Below are positions 16,269-25,214 of a stretch of 64,000 nucleotides of DNA, one piece after another. The stretch is taken from assembly GCA_008011715.2 (NCBI GenBank), contig CP136508.1, forward strand, positions 1-64,000, in the 5' to 3' direction. The notes beneath the pieces were generated by a model. That model was not told the origin of the DNA, ran no database searches, and saw only the letters and a list, made by a program, of their open reading frames with translations. Position 1 is the stretch's first letter. Every line of letters begins with the position of its first letter. The position numbers and the translations under genes are program-made. Source of the stretch: [Empedobacter] haloabium (GTDB taxonomy: Bacteria; Pseudomonadota; Gammaproteobacteria; Burkholderiales; Burkholderiaceae_D).

Positions 16269-18134
16269 TCAATCCCATCGATGCAGCACATCCGCCAGCG
16301 CCACCAGGAGCACCATCGCGCAGATAAACCGCGTCCAGTGCGGACGGCCATCGCGTCGGGAAGTGCGTGACAGCAGCAGGATGCCGGCAATCGGCAGCGG
16401 CGTGCGGTACGTCAGAGCCAGCGCCAGTGCGATGAGCAACTGCGCCAGCAAGGCAAGCCATGGCACCTGGATTTGCGGTACGTCTTGCGGCACAGCGGTT
16501 TCCGAATCCGCTGCGGCTGCCGGCGTCTCCGTCGCGGGAGCAGCCGACGCCAACCGCCGCGCTTCCTTCTTGGCCAGCGTTACCTGCTCCTGCGTCTTTT
16601 CCAGCACCGGCGGTGCCGGTGGCGCGGCCTGCCAGAAGCCGCCCCATGGTGCCACGCCTTGTGCCGACAGTGCCCGGAAGTTTCCGCCACGGCGGGCAGG
16701 CAGCGGCTCGCCGGTGGCCGGTGTGTCGGAGAAGCGCTCCCGCGCAGCGCGCACGCGCGCCAGCAGCGGCGCGCCCTTGTCCGGATCGACCATCCTGATG
16801 AACTGCGCATAGCCCTCCAGCGCCGCCAGGACATTCGGGTTGCCGTTCCACTGCTTGCCCTCCGGCCCATCCTTCTCCACCTGGAACAGCGTCGCGCGGA
16901 AGCGCCGCAGCGTGTCACGTTCGATGGTCGGCTTTTCGTTGACGACGATGCCGGTCACGCTCTGCCGCTGTGATGCGGCCATCACGTGCTGCTTGTCCGG
17001 ATGCGGCGTGAACCCTTCGTCGACGACGATCCGACGCACGCGCCACAGCAGCTTGCCAGCCAGCTTGCGCGTTGCCTCGGGTCCCGAGAATGTCAGGTCG
17101 TCGGCATAGCGTGTGTACGTGAATCCCAGCTTGGCGGCCGCGCCCTGCAGCCGGGCGTCGAGACGGCGGCACAGGATGTTCGTCAGCGCGGGGCTGGTCG
17201 GGGCGCCCTGTGGCAGCACGCGCGCGCCCTGCGCGACAAAGAAGGTCTCGCCATCGACGTTCACTTCCTCCGTTGTCGCCTCCGTGCACAGCAGGGCCAA
17301 GGTGGTGGCGACCTGCTTGCTGTAGCCCAGCTGACCGAATACCCCGGCGATGCGGCGCATGTCGATAGACGGGAAAAAGTCCTTCAGGTCGACGTTGATC
17401 ACGACCGCCTGAGCCACGTGCGGCGCCGCGTTGCTGACGATCGAGCGTCCCTTCAGGAAGCCGTGCGCTGCGGGATGGACGGGCGCGCGTGCCAGCACGT
17501 TGTCCAGCACCCAGTACTGGCTGCGTTTCAGGCGCGGCATCGGCGCCGAGATGATCCGTTCGCCACCGGTTTTCTTTGGCATCGCGAAACGCCGGTAGTG
17601 GCTGATGCGTGACACGCGGCGGTCGAACGCCAGGAAGCGCAACTCCTGCAGCGACAGGCCCATCGCCTGTGCCAGTGCTCGCGCGTCGTGCAAGGCCGGC
17701 AGGGCGGCACGTGCCAACTTGTCGCCGTCGCTGCGCGCCTCGTTCAGGCCCGCCGACACCGCTTCGCCCAGGTAAAGGATTTCGCTGGCGTGACGTTGAT
17801 GCCAGGCGCTGGCGCGCTCGAACCGTTCGCGCGCGCGGCGCTGCTTCGTTTCTTCGCGGCGGGCACGTGCCTTGGCCATGCGTTCCTGGCGCATCGCCTT
17901 CAACGCCAGCGCCGGGTCTTCCGTGCCGCGCAGTTCCTTGCCCAGCTCGCGCAACGCCTTGCTCAATTCCGCTTCGCGCTGGATCAGCGCTTCCGCGGCC
18001 GCCAGGCCCGGATCGTCCTTGGGCCAGAAACCCAGGCGCTGCATTTCGCTCAGGGTGACTTCCTCGCGCGTGGACGTACGCAGGCGTTCGTACAGTTCCT
18101 GGCGGGTCATCGAAGATGGGGACGGCGCGTTCAT
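16269..18134 (-). CDS. Retron-type reverse transcriptase with C-terminal transmembrane segment
   Basis: This 621-aa RNA-directed DNA polymerase should convert part of the adjacent msr-msd RNA into branched msDNA. Residues 1 to about 175 are a charged, helix-rich N-terminal region. The RT core contains the retron-specific NAAPH (235-239, NAxxH), catalytic Asp249 in NVDLKDFFPSI, QGAPTSP (309-315), YADD (343-346) and the VTG motif (393-395). Residues about 557-589 and 601-618 are strongly hydrophobic, giving two (perhaps three) membrane helices after a Pro/Ala-rich linker. The start is the ATG with AGGAG 8 nt upstream; an earlier ATG at 18176 lies inside the a2 repeat of the RNA. It lies directly downstream of the msr-msd. 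The fused membrane part is the best candidate toxin/effector, by analogy with the separate 2-TM effector of retron Ec48. This is an inference. Confidence 0.9.
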   Translation of the reverse strand: MNAPSPSSMTRQELYERLRTSTREEVTLSEMQRLGFWPKDDPGLAAAEALIQREAELSKALRELGKELRGTEDPALALKAMRQERMAKARARREETKQRRARERFERASAWHQRHASEILYLGEAVSAGLNEARSDGDKLARAALPALHDARALAQAMGLSLQELRFLAFDRRVSRISHYRRFAMPKKTGGERIISAPMPRLKRSQYWVLDNVLARAPVHPAAHGFLKGRSIVSNAAPHVAQAVVINVDLKDFFPSIDMRRIAGVFGQLGYSKQVATTLALLCTEATTEEVNVDGETFFVAQGARVLPQGAPTSPALTNILCRRLDARLQGAAAKLGFTYTRYADDLTFSGPEATRKLAGKLLWRVRRIVVDEGFTPHPDKQHVMAASQRQSVTGIVVNEKPTIERDTLRRFRATLFQVEKDGPEGKQWNGNPNVLAALEGYAQFIRMVDPDKGAPLLARVRAARERFSDTPATGEPLPARRGGNFRALSAQGVAPWGGFWQAAPPAPPVLEKTQEQVTLAKKEARRLASAAPATETPAAAADSETAVPQDVPQIQVPWLALLAQLLIALALALTYRTPLPIAGILLLSRTSRRDGRPHWTRFICAMVLLVALADVLHRWD

Positions 18135-18168
18135 TGGGGGGCTCCTGGCAGGGAGGCGAACGCGGTAT

Positions 18169-18392
18169 GCAAGCATGGCGGGACCGTCATCGAAGGGCCG
18201 GCAGGACTGGGCCGCTCAACTCGACGCCGGACCGCACTGGTAGCGCTGATGTAATTCAGGGAATTCACACCGACTCGCGCTACCAGTGCTGGTCCGGCAC
18301 AGTGAAGAGCGGGCCAGTGACGCATGGGGAGGGCAAAGTACGAGGACGGCGATCCACCGTCCGGGTTGCAAGAGCCATCCCGCCATGCTTGC
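18169..18392 (-). ncRNA. Retron msr-msd RNA
   Basis: The RNA is read from 18392 down to 18169. The a1 repeat (18378-18392) and a2 repeat (18169-18183) are perfectly complementary over 15 bp (GCAAGCATGGCGGGA). After a1 comes an msr hairpin GGACGG-loop-CCGTCC (18344-18362). The msd has a basal helix (18307-18318 with 18206-18217, 12 positions, one mismatch), then a 21-bp hairpin (18277-18298 with 18226-18246, one bulged base) and a 30-nt loop that can form a further AATTC/GAATT stem. The layout a1-msr-msd-a2 immediately before an RT with NAxxH and VTG motifs is diagnostic of a retron. The branching G is probably one of the two G's just after a1 (18376/18375), and the exact msd ends are not known. 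Confidence 0.9.
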
Positions 18393-18399
18393 GCGGTCG

Positions 18400-18429
18400 A
18401 GTATAGCAGCGGAGCGGTGCGCGCCTCAA
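18400..18429 (-). promoter_or_regulatory. Promoter of the retron
   Basis: On the minus strand, TTGAGG (18424-18429), an 18-nt spacer and TATACT (18400-18405). The expected start, about 7 nt beyond the -10 box, falls at 18393-18392, exactly the first base of the a1 repeat. Confidence 0.75.
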
Positions 18430-18477
18430 GCGTTGGGTCGCCCTGGAAGTCGTGATGGTGCATAGTGAATGCCCTGG

Positions 18478-20136
18478 TCATGCTGCCTGTCCTGATTCTT
18501 GTCGGTCCCCTTGCGCCAGGCGCAGGGCCAGCATGTGCGCGCATGGGCCCTGGCGCAGCCGGTTCTGGGTGAAGTGATTGCACTGGCAGCTGCCGTCGGC
18601 GATGCGCAGGTCCGCGTCGAGGCGCAGGGCGACGTCGTACTTCCTGTCGCCGCTGCGTGCCACGCCGGCCAGGCGCAAGCCGCCGTCGGCCTGCGCTTCG
18701 CGACGTTGCAACGTGATCGCATGCAGCGCGAACAGGGTCCAGGCTTCGCTTTCCAGCGAGCTGGCAAAGCGCAGCTCGTCCAGCGGCAGCGGCTCGCGTG
18801 TCAGCTCGCGCAGTCGATAGACGCGTTGGGCCAGGTCGTAGATGACGCGACCGGCCTGCGTATACAGCGCCAGCGCCCGTTCCACCACGAGCCGCGACAG
18901 TCCCGTGTCCGCGGCCAGTTGGTCGGCCGTCGCAAGCCAGCGCCGTGCCAGCGCCGCGAAGACGCGCCCCTTGCTGTCGTTGTCGACGTCGCCGCGTGGC
19001 GCCAGCAGGTCGAAATTCGCGGCCTGCGACCAGTCGTTGGCGGTCCAGCCGGAGAGGCCGAGCGTGAACTGCATGTCTGGCAGGTTGGCGATCCAGAAGC
19101 TGGGCATCCCGCTGCCCATCAGGTGCACCGTCACGCTGCGCGCCACCGGGATCAGGCGCTCCAGCAGCAGCAGGCGCCGGCGGCCCCAGATGCGGATCTC
19201 TTCCGCGACATTGCCCGGATAGAGCGAGCGGCGGCACACGATCTCCTCGTTCCAGGGCTCGAACATCACCCTTACCGGTTCGCCCGGCCGCAGGATGAAG
19301 CGCAGGGAGCGTGGTCCGGTGCGCTCCTTGCGGCGGCGCAGCCGCAGGCAGAAGTTGTGCAGGTCCATCGGATGCAGCTCGAATGTGCGGGCCGGCAGGC
19401 TCATCGCGCTGCTCACCTGCAGGAAGCCGCGTACCCAGGTCTCCGGCACGTCGATCTTCTGTTCGACGAACGTTGGATCGTCCGCCGTGCTGACCTGGAA
19501 GCCGCCTGGGTCGATGGCCAGCTGGGTACTCTTGTAGTCGCGGATCTTCTGGAATTGGCCGTACAACGCCTCGGAATAATCGATATTGGTGGTGCCGCAG
19601 GCGAATTCGCCGATGCGGTCGAACACGTCGTGGCTGCAGCTCAGCGCCGCGTAGCTGGACTCGTCGCGGCTGAAACATTCGAAAAAGATGCGGTCCGGAT
19701 GGACCGTGATGACGGGATCGAGCACGTACCACAGCTCGCGGTTGTTCTCGTACAGGTAATCGAAGTACTTGCGTTGTGCCGCGAAAAACGGCTTCAGCAC
19801 GGCGCCCTTGCGCGTCCGTACGTCCTTCAGCTCCTGCATCAGCGGTTCCTGGCGGGCTCGCAAATCCGCCGCCCGGGCCATATAGTCGGCCAGCAGGCGG
19901 TCCTCGTTTTCCGCCAGCCAGGCTTTATACGCCGTCTTGTCCGGGGCCTGGTAACGCTGGTCGGCGACGACGACGTCGTGCAGGGCCGACATCGCCTCGC
20001 GGAAGGGCAGCCGCCGGTTGATCTCCGCGACGAAGTGGGTGGGCGGACGCAGCACGTCCGGCGCGAAACGCAGGTCGGTGGCCGACGCGCTGTTGTCCAC
20101 CGTGGTACTGCCGTAATAGCGGTAGTTGAATCTCAT
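18478..20136 (-). CDS. SWIM zinc-finger protein
   Basis: This is a 552-aa protein with a C-terminal SWIM zinc finger: C517-x-C519 ... C532-x-H534 within SCQCNHFTQ and GPCAHMLAL. SWIM fingers bind nucleic acid or protein. The rest of the protein shows no recognised domain; residues about 60-130 are charged and helical. The start ATG (20136-20134) overlaps the stop TGA of the upstream WGR-HEAT gene in an ATGA, so the two are translationally coupled. The stop is 49 nt before the -35 of the retron promoter on the same strand. The function is not known; the pairing with a WGR-HEAT partner suggests a joint role. Confidence 0.75.
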   Translation of the reverse strand: MRFNYRYYGSTTVDNSASATDLRFAPDVLRPPTHFVAEINRRLPFREAMSALHDVVVADQRYQAPDKTAYKAWLAENEDRLLADYMARAADLRARQEPLMQELKDVRTRKGAVLKPFFAAQRKYFDYLYENNRELWYVLDPVITVHPDRIFFECFSRDESSYAALSCSHDVFDRIGEFACGTTNIDYSEALYGQFQKIRDYKSTQLAIDPGGFQVSTADDPTFVEQKIDVPETWVRGFLQVSSAMSLPARTFELHPMDLHNFCLRLRRRKERTGPRSLRFILRPGEPVRVMFEPWNEEIVCRRSLYPGNVAEEIRIWGRRRLLLLERLIPVARSVTVHLMGSGMPSFWIANLPDMQFTLGLSGWTANDWSQAANFDLLAPRGDVDNDSKGRVFAALARRWLATADQLAADTGLSRLVVERALALYTQAGRVIYDLAQRVYRLRELTREPLPLDELRFASSLESEAWTLFALHAITLQRREAQADGGLRLAGVARSGDRKYDVALRLDADLRIADGSCQCNHFTQNRLRQGPCAHMLALRLAQGDRQESGQAA

Positions 20137-23100
20137 CGGACGGCTTCCCCGGTGGTTTCGCGCATGGCGGGCGGCACGATCGTCAGCGCCGGCGGCAGGG
20201 CCGGATAGCGCCGCTGGATGTCGCGCAGTCCCTCGATGTATTGCGCCTTGTCGGCGATGGCGACGGTGACGACCTGGCGTGCGAACAGCTGCGCGACCAC
20301 CGCCGCGATTTCCTCGGACAGCATGGCTTGCGCGCGCAGGAAGCGCTGCACGCGCTGCTTGACGACGCGGCCCCGATTGACCTGCGACAGCACGGTCAGG
20401 AAGTAGGGCTCCAGCCGGCGCAGCTTGTCCGCATCGCCGCCACACGCGCTTTCCAGCCAGGTGCTGACGAACAGCTGCATGTTGGCGGACGGGTGTTGGC
20501 TCAGCTTGAACATGAACTCGGTGACGTCGGCGATATCGAAGTGCTGCGTGATCATCGCGCGGCCGAAGCGCTGGGCCGCCGGGTCGGGGTGGTCGCACAG
20601 GTTCACCAGCAGCAGCGGGCTCCAGTCCTCGGGTCCGCACTGGGCGGCAAAGAACTGCGTCGCGAACTCGCGCGTGTCGTCGAACTTGCTGTCGAACAGG
20701 CGCAGCGCGCCCTCCATGTCCGCACGTACCTGGTCGGGATGGGCGGCGAAGGCGCCGTAGGCCCAGCGGCGTACCGTGGCGTTCTGGTTGCGGCCGAATG
20801 CCGCCCAGTCGCGCACGCCGAACTGGCCCGGCGTGAACTGACCGATCAGCAGGGCGCCCAGGCGTTGCGCGCCACGGCCGCGTGCCGCCAGCAGCCGGCG
20901 CAGCAGGTCCGGGCTGGCCAGTTCGGGCGCCGCGCTCAGTGGACCGGTCAGCCAGCCCAGGATGTCGTCATGGACGCCGTCCGCCGCCTCGCTGCGGAAC
21001 AGGCTGTCGAGCAGCGTGGGCAGCAGCATGGCCACGCTGTCCGTGTCCGATGCCAGCCGGCGCACGACGTCGTCGATGGCCGCGCGCACGACGCCGTCGG
21101 CACTGGTGGCGAAGACCGCCACCAGGTCCAGCTGCGCCTTGAGCACATGCTCGGGCAAGGCCGCGAACAGGCGTACCGCCATGCCGCGCACCTCGACATC
21201 GTCGTCGCGCAGCAGGCCGGCCAGCGTGGTGCCGGGCAAACCGGACGGCGGCAGCGCGTGCAGCAGCAACCAGCGGCAGGCCAGCAGTCGCACCGCCGCC
21301 AGCCGATGGACGGCGAGGCGCAGCAACGCGTCATACGGTGCCTCGGCGGCGGCCGCGTGCAGCGGATTGTCCAAAGCGTGGAACAGATCGGCGGCCACGG
21401 CCGGCACGGTGGCCGCGGCATCGTCGCTGTCGTCGCAATGGGTCAGCCAGTCCAGGATCTGCAGGACGATTTCATCGGGCACGCCGGGCAGGCGCAGCGC
21501 GGCCTGGCACAGGATCCAGCCGTGCCTGCGCACGGCCGCATCCGGCGCGCACAGGATGGTGCGCACCAGTACCGGATCGGTCGCATAGCGGGCGCTGTCG
21601 CGGCCGATCCACTCCATCGCATAGTCGCGCGCTTCCGGCAGCGCCGCCAGTGCCAGTACCACCAGCCACTCGTGATCCGGCGGCTCCGGCTCGAAGCGTG
21701 CGCGGGTGACGGTAAACGCAAAGCGGGCCGTCGCCTGGTATGGGCTGCGCAGCAGGTCGCGCAGCTGATCCAGCGTCAGGGCCGCGCTGAAGGCGGCGTT
21801 GTCGGCCAGTGCACGCGCGGCGAATTCGTGCACGCCTTCGCAGCGGCTGCGCTGCATCAGTGTCAGCAGGGCCTCGGGATGGCGGTCCCAGAGTTCCGGG
21901 AACGCTTCGGTACGCAGGTCGTCGGCCGCGTGCTCCACAGTGCGATACCAGGTCAGCCCCGTGCGGCTGTGGCGCAGCCCGGCGTGACTGCGCAGCAGGT
22001 GGTTGAACAGGGCCCAATGGGCGTAGCGGTCCAGCAGGCGTGCGCCGCGTCGTGACGGTGCGGCGGCGTCACGGTCGTCCAGCGACAGCAGCACGCCCAG
22101 CGCCATCGAGATATACGAGGGATCGTCCAGCTCGCCCAGCCGGCGCAGCGTGCGCCAGCCGCGCAGCAGCAGGTAAACGCGGGTGCGGTGGCCGTAGGCC
22201 ACCGTGCTGTCCGGGTGCGCCGCTTCTTCCGCGAACGGGCGATAGCGCCCTCGTGCCCACACATAGGAGCCCGGCATGTGCGGCGTGGTCTCGAAGCGGC
22301 GCTGCAGCAGCCCGAACATCTTCGGGTCCGTGCGCAGTTCGGCCGCCTTGTACAGATGCCGCACGGCGCGGAACACGCCGGCTCGCAGCGGCACCGCGCG
22401 CAGCAATGCCAGCAGCAGCGTGCGAGCGGCCGGCCGGGCCAGCGCCACCTGGTCGAGCTGTTCCAGCCAGCTGCCGTCAGCCGCCACCTGGCCGAGCAGG
22501 ACTTCGGCGTTACCATTCTCACAGGCCGAGCGCAGCGGCTCGGGCCATGTCTCGACCAGCGCGTGCGCGTGCCGCTCGCGTTCCTCGGGCGACGCCAGCA
22601 TCAGCCACGCCAGCAGGGCGACGCGGCGTACGGCATCGGTGGTGCCGCGCGCATGCAGCTCGCGCATGGCGATCGCCGCGCCGGGATCGCCGCAACGGCC
22701 GATCGCCCAGGCGATGCAATAGTCCTGCATGGCGTCGCCCCGTTGCAGCTGATCGACCAGCACCGGCACCGCGGCGCGCAGTCGGCGTTCACCGAGGCGC
22801 CAGATGGTGCGGTTGCGCTGGTGCTGGTCGAGCAGCTTCCAGCTGCCTGGCTCCAGCCGGCGCAGCAGCGTGCGGTCCGCTTCCGTGATGGCAGGCGCGG
22901 CAGCGGCGGCGGCAACCGTCGGCGTCGCGGCTTCCACGTGGGCGGGGTCGGCGAAGCCCTGGGCCTGCCGGTCGATGATGGCACGCTGGTACAGGGCTTG
23001 CGCAGTCGCCAGGTCGACGGGCTGCGGCGTGCGCGTGCTGTCGCGCCATTCGCCGCCCAGGCGGCCCTGGCGCAGGTTGACGAGGTAGCGGCCCGGGGCC

Positions 23101-23186
23101 CCGGCGGCCTCGCACAATTCGATCTCGCAGTGAACCGCAGTGTCCTTTTGCCTGCGTAACAGGCTGGTTTTTCTGATCAGTTTCAC
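20133..23186 (-). CDS. WGR domain protein with HEAT-like repeats
   Basis: This 1017-aa protein has an N-terminal WGR-like domain (about residues 1-70: VKLIRKTSLL, CEIELCEAAG, YLVNLRQGRLGGEWRD) followed by about 900 residues of Leu/Ala-rich helical repeats of HEAT type, spaced at roughly 35-45 residues. WGR domains are nucleic-acid-associated modules seen in PARPs, MolR-type proteins and bacterial conflict systems. I chose the GTG at 23186, since WGR proteins typically begin (M/V)KLIRxT and AGGA lies upstream; a TTG at 23228 is the alternative. The gene is divergent from the DUF885 gene across 150 nt and coupled to the SWIM gene. The molecular role is unknown. Confidence 0.75.
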   Translation of the reverse strand: MKLIRKTSLLRRQKDTAVHCEIELCEAAGAPGRYLVNLRQGRLGGEWRDSTRTPQPVDLATAQALYQRAIIDRQAQGFADPAHVEAATPTVAAAAAAPAITEADRTLLRRLEPGSWKLLDQHQRNRTIWRLGERRLRAAVPVLVDQLQRGDAMQDYCIAWAIGRCGDPGAAIAMRELHARGTTDAVRRVALLAWLMLASPEERERHAHALVETWPEPLRSACENGNAEVLLGQVAADGSWLEQLDQVALARPAARTLLLALLRAVPLRAGVFRAVRHLYKAAELRTDPKMFGLLQRRFETTPHMPGSYVWARGRYRPFAEEAAHPDSTVAYGHRTRVYLLLRGWRTLRRLGELDDPSYISMALGVLLSLDDRDAAAPSRRGARLLDRYAHWALFNHLLRSHAGLRHSRTGLTWYRTVEHAADDLRTEAFPELWDRHPEALLTLMQRSRCEGVHEFAARALADNAAFSAALTLDQLRDLLRSPYQATARFAFTVTRARFEPEPPDHEWLVVLALAALPEARDYAMEWIGRDSARYATDPVLVRTILCAPDAAVRRHGWILCQAALRLPGVPDEIVLQILDWLTHCDDSDDAAATVPAVAADLFHALDNPLHAAAAEAPYDALLRLAVHRLAAVRLLACRWLLLHALPPSGLPGTTLAGLLRDDDVEVRGMAVRLFAALPEHVLKAQLDLVAVFATSADGVVRAAIDDVVRRLASDTDSVAMLLPTLLDSLFRSEAADGVHDDILGWLTGPLSAAPELASPDLLRRLLAARGRGAQRLGALLIGQFTPGQFGVRDWAAFGRNQNATVRRWAYGAFAAHPDQVRADMEGALRLFDSKFDDTREFATQFFAAQCGPEDWSPLLLVNLCDHPDPAAQRFGRAMITQHFDIADVTEFMFKLSQHPSANMQLFVSTWLESACGGDADKLRRLEPYFLTVLSQVNRGRVVKQRVQRFLRAQAMLSEEIAAVVAQLFARQVVTVAIADKAQYIEGLRDIQRRYPALPPALTIVPPAMRETTGEAVR

Positions 23187-23336
23187 CGCTCGTTTTCCTG
23201 GTCGCCTCAACCAGGGAATATTAACCAACTATTATTGTTCAGTAAATATGAGCGCGTGGTCGACAAGCAGGGCTGCCGCCAGGTTAATGCTAAGATAATC
23301 CGCGCTGGATTATCAAACCAACCGTGGGGAAAACGA

Positions 23337-25109
23337 ATGTCGTACACCAAGGGAAAATTGCGCCGTATCGCCGCCAGCGTGGCGATGGCCGTGCTGGCGC
23401 TGCCGGCGCTCGCCGCCGAGCAGGCATGGGTCACGAAGAGTAACGAGAATGCCCGGCTGCTGCTGAATGTAGTGGCCAAGTATTCGCCGGAAAACGCGAC
23501 CAGTCTTGGTGTGGATGGATTCGACGAACAGATTACCGACCTGTCGCGCGACCAGTTCGAGTCGACCAACAAGGACACCCGCGCCGCCATCGCCGAATTA
23601 CAGAAACGCCTGAAAGGCGAAACGGACCCGAAAGTGCGGCAGGACCTGGAAATCCTGATCAAGACGGCACAGGACCAGTTGCGCACGGCCGCGGTCAATC
23701 GCAAATACCTGCTGCCTTACATGGACGTGACGCAGCTGCTGTTCGGCGTGGTGCGCCAGACGCTCGATCCGCGCATTCCAAAAGAGCGCCAGCAGAAGAT
23801 CGTGGCGCGGCTGGAGAAATATGCCGGCCTGGCGAAGGGCTATCGGCCGGTCACGCTGCTGGCCGAGGAGCGCCTGCACGAACGACTGAAGGCGAACCGG
23901 CAGCTGCTCGGCCCCTACAAAGGCGAAGTGGAGCAGGCCCTGAACGACAGCCCGACGCTGGTCAAGGGCATGCGCGAGCTGCTGGCCAAGAGCGACGTGA
24001 AAGGCTGGGAGCCTGCCTTCGCCGCGCTCGAAAAGCAGCTTGCGGCCCACGACGACTATGTGCGCACGCAACTGCTGCCGCGTGCGCGCCCGGACCACCG
24101 CCTGCCGCCGGAAGTCTACGCGGACAACCTGCGCCAGTTCGGCGTCGACATCGCGCCGCAGGAACTGATCGCCAAGGCCTTGACCTCGTTTGCCGAGATC
24201 CGCAACCAGATGAACATCACGGCCGGCCTGATCGCCAAGGAACGCAACCTGCCGGATGCTGATTACCGCGCTGTCATGAAGGAACTGAAGAAGCAGCAGA
24301 TCCCGGTCGACAAGGTGATGCCGCTGTATGCCGAACGGCTGGCGCAGATCGAGGCCGCGGTGCGCCAGCAGGGCATCGTCTCGCTGCCGTCGCGCAAGGC
24401 GGTGATCAGGCTGGCCACGCCGGCCGAAAACGCGCAGCAGCCGGCGCCCCACATGAGCGCCCCGCGCCTGATCGGCAACACGGGCGAATACGGCGAGTTC
24501 GTGCTGACCACCGGCATGCCGCCGGATGCCAGCGGCAAGGCCCTCGTGTTCGACGACTTCACCCACCAGGCGGGCAGCTGGACCCTGACGGCGCACGAGG
24601 CGCGCCCCGGCCACGAACTGCAGTTCGCGAAGATGCTGGAGGCGGGCGTGTCGACGGCGCGCGCCGTGTTTGCCTTCAACAGCGTCAACGTGGAAGGCTG
24701 GGCGCTGTACGCGGAGGCCGAGATGCAGCCGTACGAGCCGCTGGACGGCCAGCTGTTTGCCTTGCAGGCACGCCTGCAGCGGGCCGCGCGCGCCTTCCTG
24801 GACCCGATGGTCAACCTGGGCGAGATCACGCCCGAAGGCGTCAAGAGCTTCCTGATGGACGAAGTGGGCCTGTCCGAAGGCATGGCCACGCAGGAGATGC
24901 AGCGCTACACGTTCCGCTCGCCCGGCCAGGCCACGTCGTACTTCTACGGCTACCAGCGGCTGATGGAAACCCGCCAGGCCGCCGAGGTGGCGCTGCGGCG
25001 CAAGTTCAACCGCCAGGCCTTCAACGATTTCGTGCTGGCGCAGGGCCTGGTGCCGCCCGCGCTGTTGCGCAAGGCCGTCATGCAGGAGTTCGTGCCAAGC
25101 CAGCGCTGA
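23337..25109 (+). CDS. DUF885 family protein, predicted secreted metallopeptidase
   Basis: This 590-aa protein has a Sec signal peptide (residues 1-26, ending LPALA) and is therefore predicted periplasmic. It carries the DUF885 signature HEARPGHELQ (His420, Glu421, His426), which resembles a gluzincin-type zinc site. DUF885 proteins are annotated as predicted carboxypeptidases or peptidases; no substrate is established here. The start has GGGGA 7 nt upstream. It stands alone between the divergent WGR-HEAT gene and the downstream yfa-like operon, which starts 105 nt later behind an AT-rich promoter region. Confidence 0.8.
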   Translation: MSYTKGKLRRIAASVAMAVLALPALAAEQAWVTKSNENARLLLNVVAKYSPENATSLGVDGFDEQITDLSRDQFESTNKDTRAAIAELQKRLKGETDPKVRQDLEILIKTAQDQLRTAAVNRKYLLPYMDVTQLLFGVVRQTLDPRIPKERQQKIVARLEKYAGLAKGYRPVTLLAEERLHERLKANRQLLGPYKGEVEQALNDSPTLVKGMRELLAKSDVKGWEPAFAALEKQLAAHDDYVRTQLLPRARPDHRLPPEVYADNLRQFGVDIAPQELIAKALTSFAEIRNQMNITAGLIAKERNLPDADYRAVMKELKKQQIPVDKVMPLYAERLAQIEAAVRQQGIVSLPSRKAVIRLATPAENAQQPAPHMSAPRLIGNTGEYGEFVLTTGMPPDASGKALVFDDFTHQAGSWTLTAHEARPGHELQFAKMLEAGVSTARAVFAFNSVNVEGWALYAEAEMQPYEPLDGQLFALQARLQRAARAFLDPMVNLGEITPEGVKSFLMDEVGLSEGMATQEMQRYTFRSPGQATSYFYGYQRLMETRQAAEVALRRKFNRQAFNDFVLAQGLVPPALLRKAVMQEFVPSQR

Positions 25110-25149
25110 GCGAGGCGGCCAGCGGTGCCGACGGTATTATCTAATTCTA

Positions 25150-25190
25150 ATTAGCAATTATTGTGTGATAAAATTGCTAATGGTTTAAAA
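25150..25190 (+). promoter_or_regulatory. AT-rich inverted repeat and probable promoter of the yfa-like operon
   Basis: ATTAGCAATT (25150-25159) and AATTGCTAAT (25172-25181) are perfect inverted repeats with a 12-nt gap, in a sharply AT-rich pocket. A plausible sigma70 promoter overlaps: TTGTGT (25161-25166), a 17-nt spacer and TTTAAA (25184-25189). The inverted repeat may be an operator over this promoter. This reading is inferred. Confidence 0.5.
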
Positions 25191-25214
25191 GATAAGTCAT
25201 CCTCCGGGCACCTC

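Noticed and set aside
16269..18134. Group II intron maturase as an alternative identity for the RT
   Set aside because: There is no intron RNA domains V/VI or maturase X domain visible, while NAxxH, VTG and the a1/a2-flanked msd structure are retron features.
18135..18176. Upstream ATG extending the RT by 14 residues
   Set aside because: The extension would be encoded in the a2 repeat and lacks a ribosome site; the ATG at 18134 has AGGAG at proper spacing.
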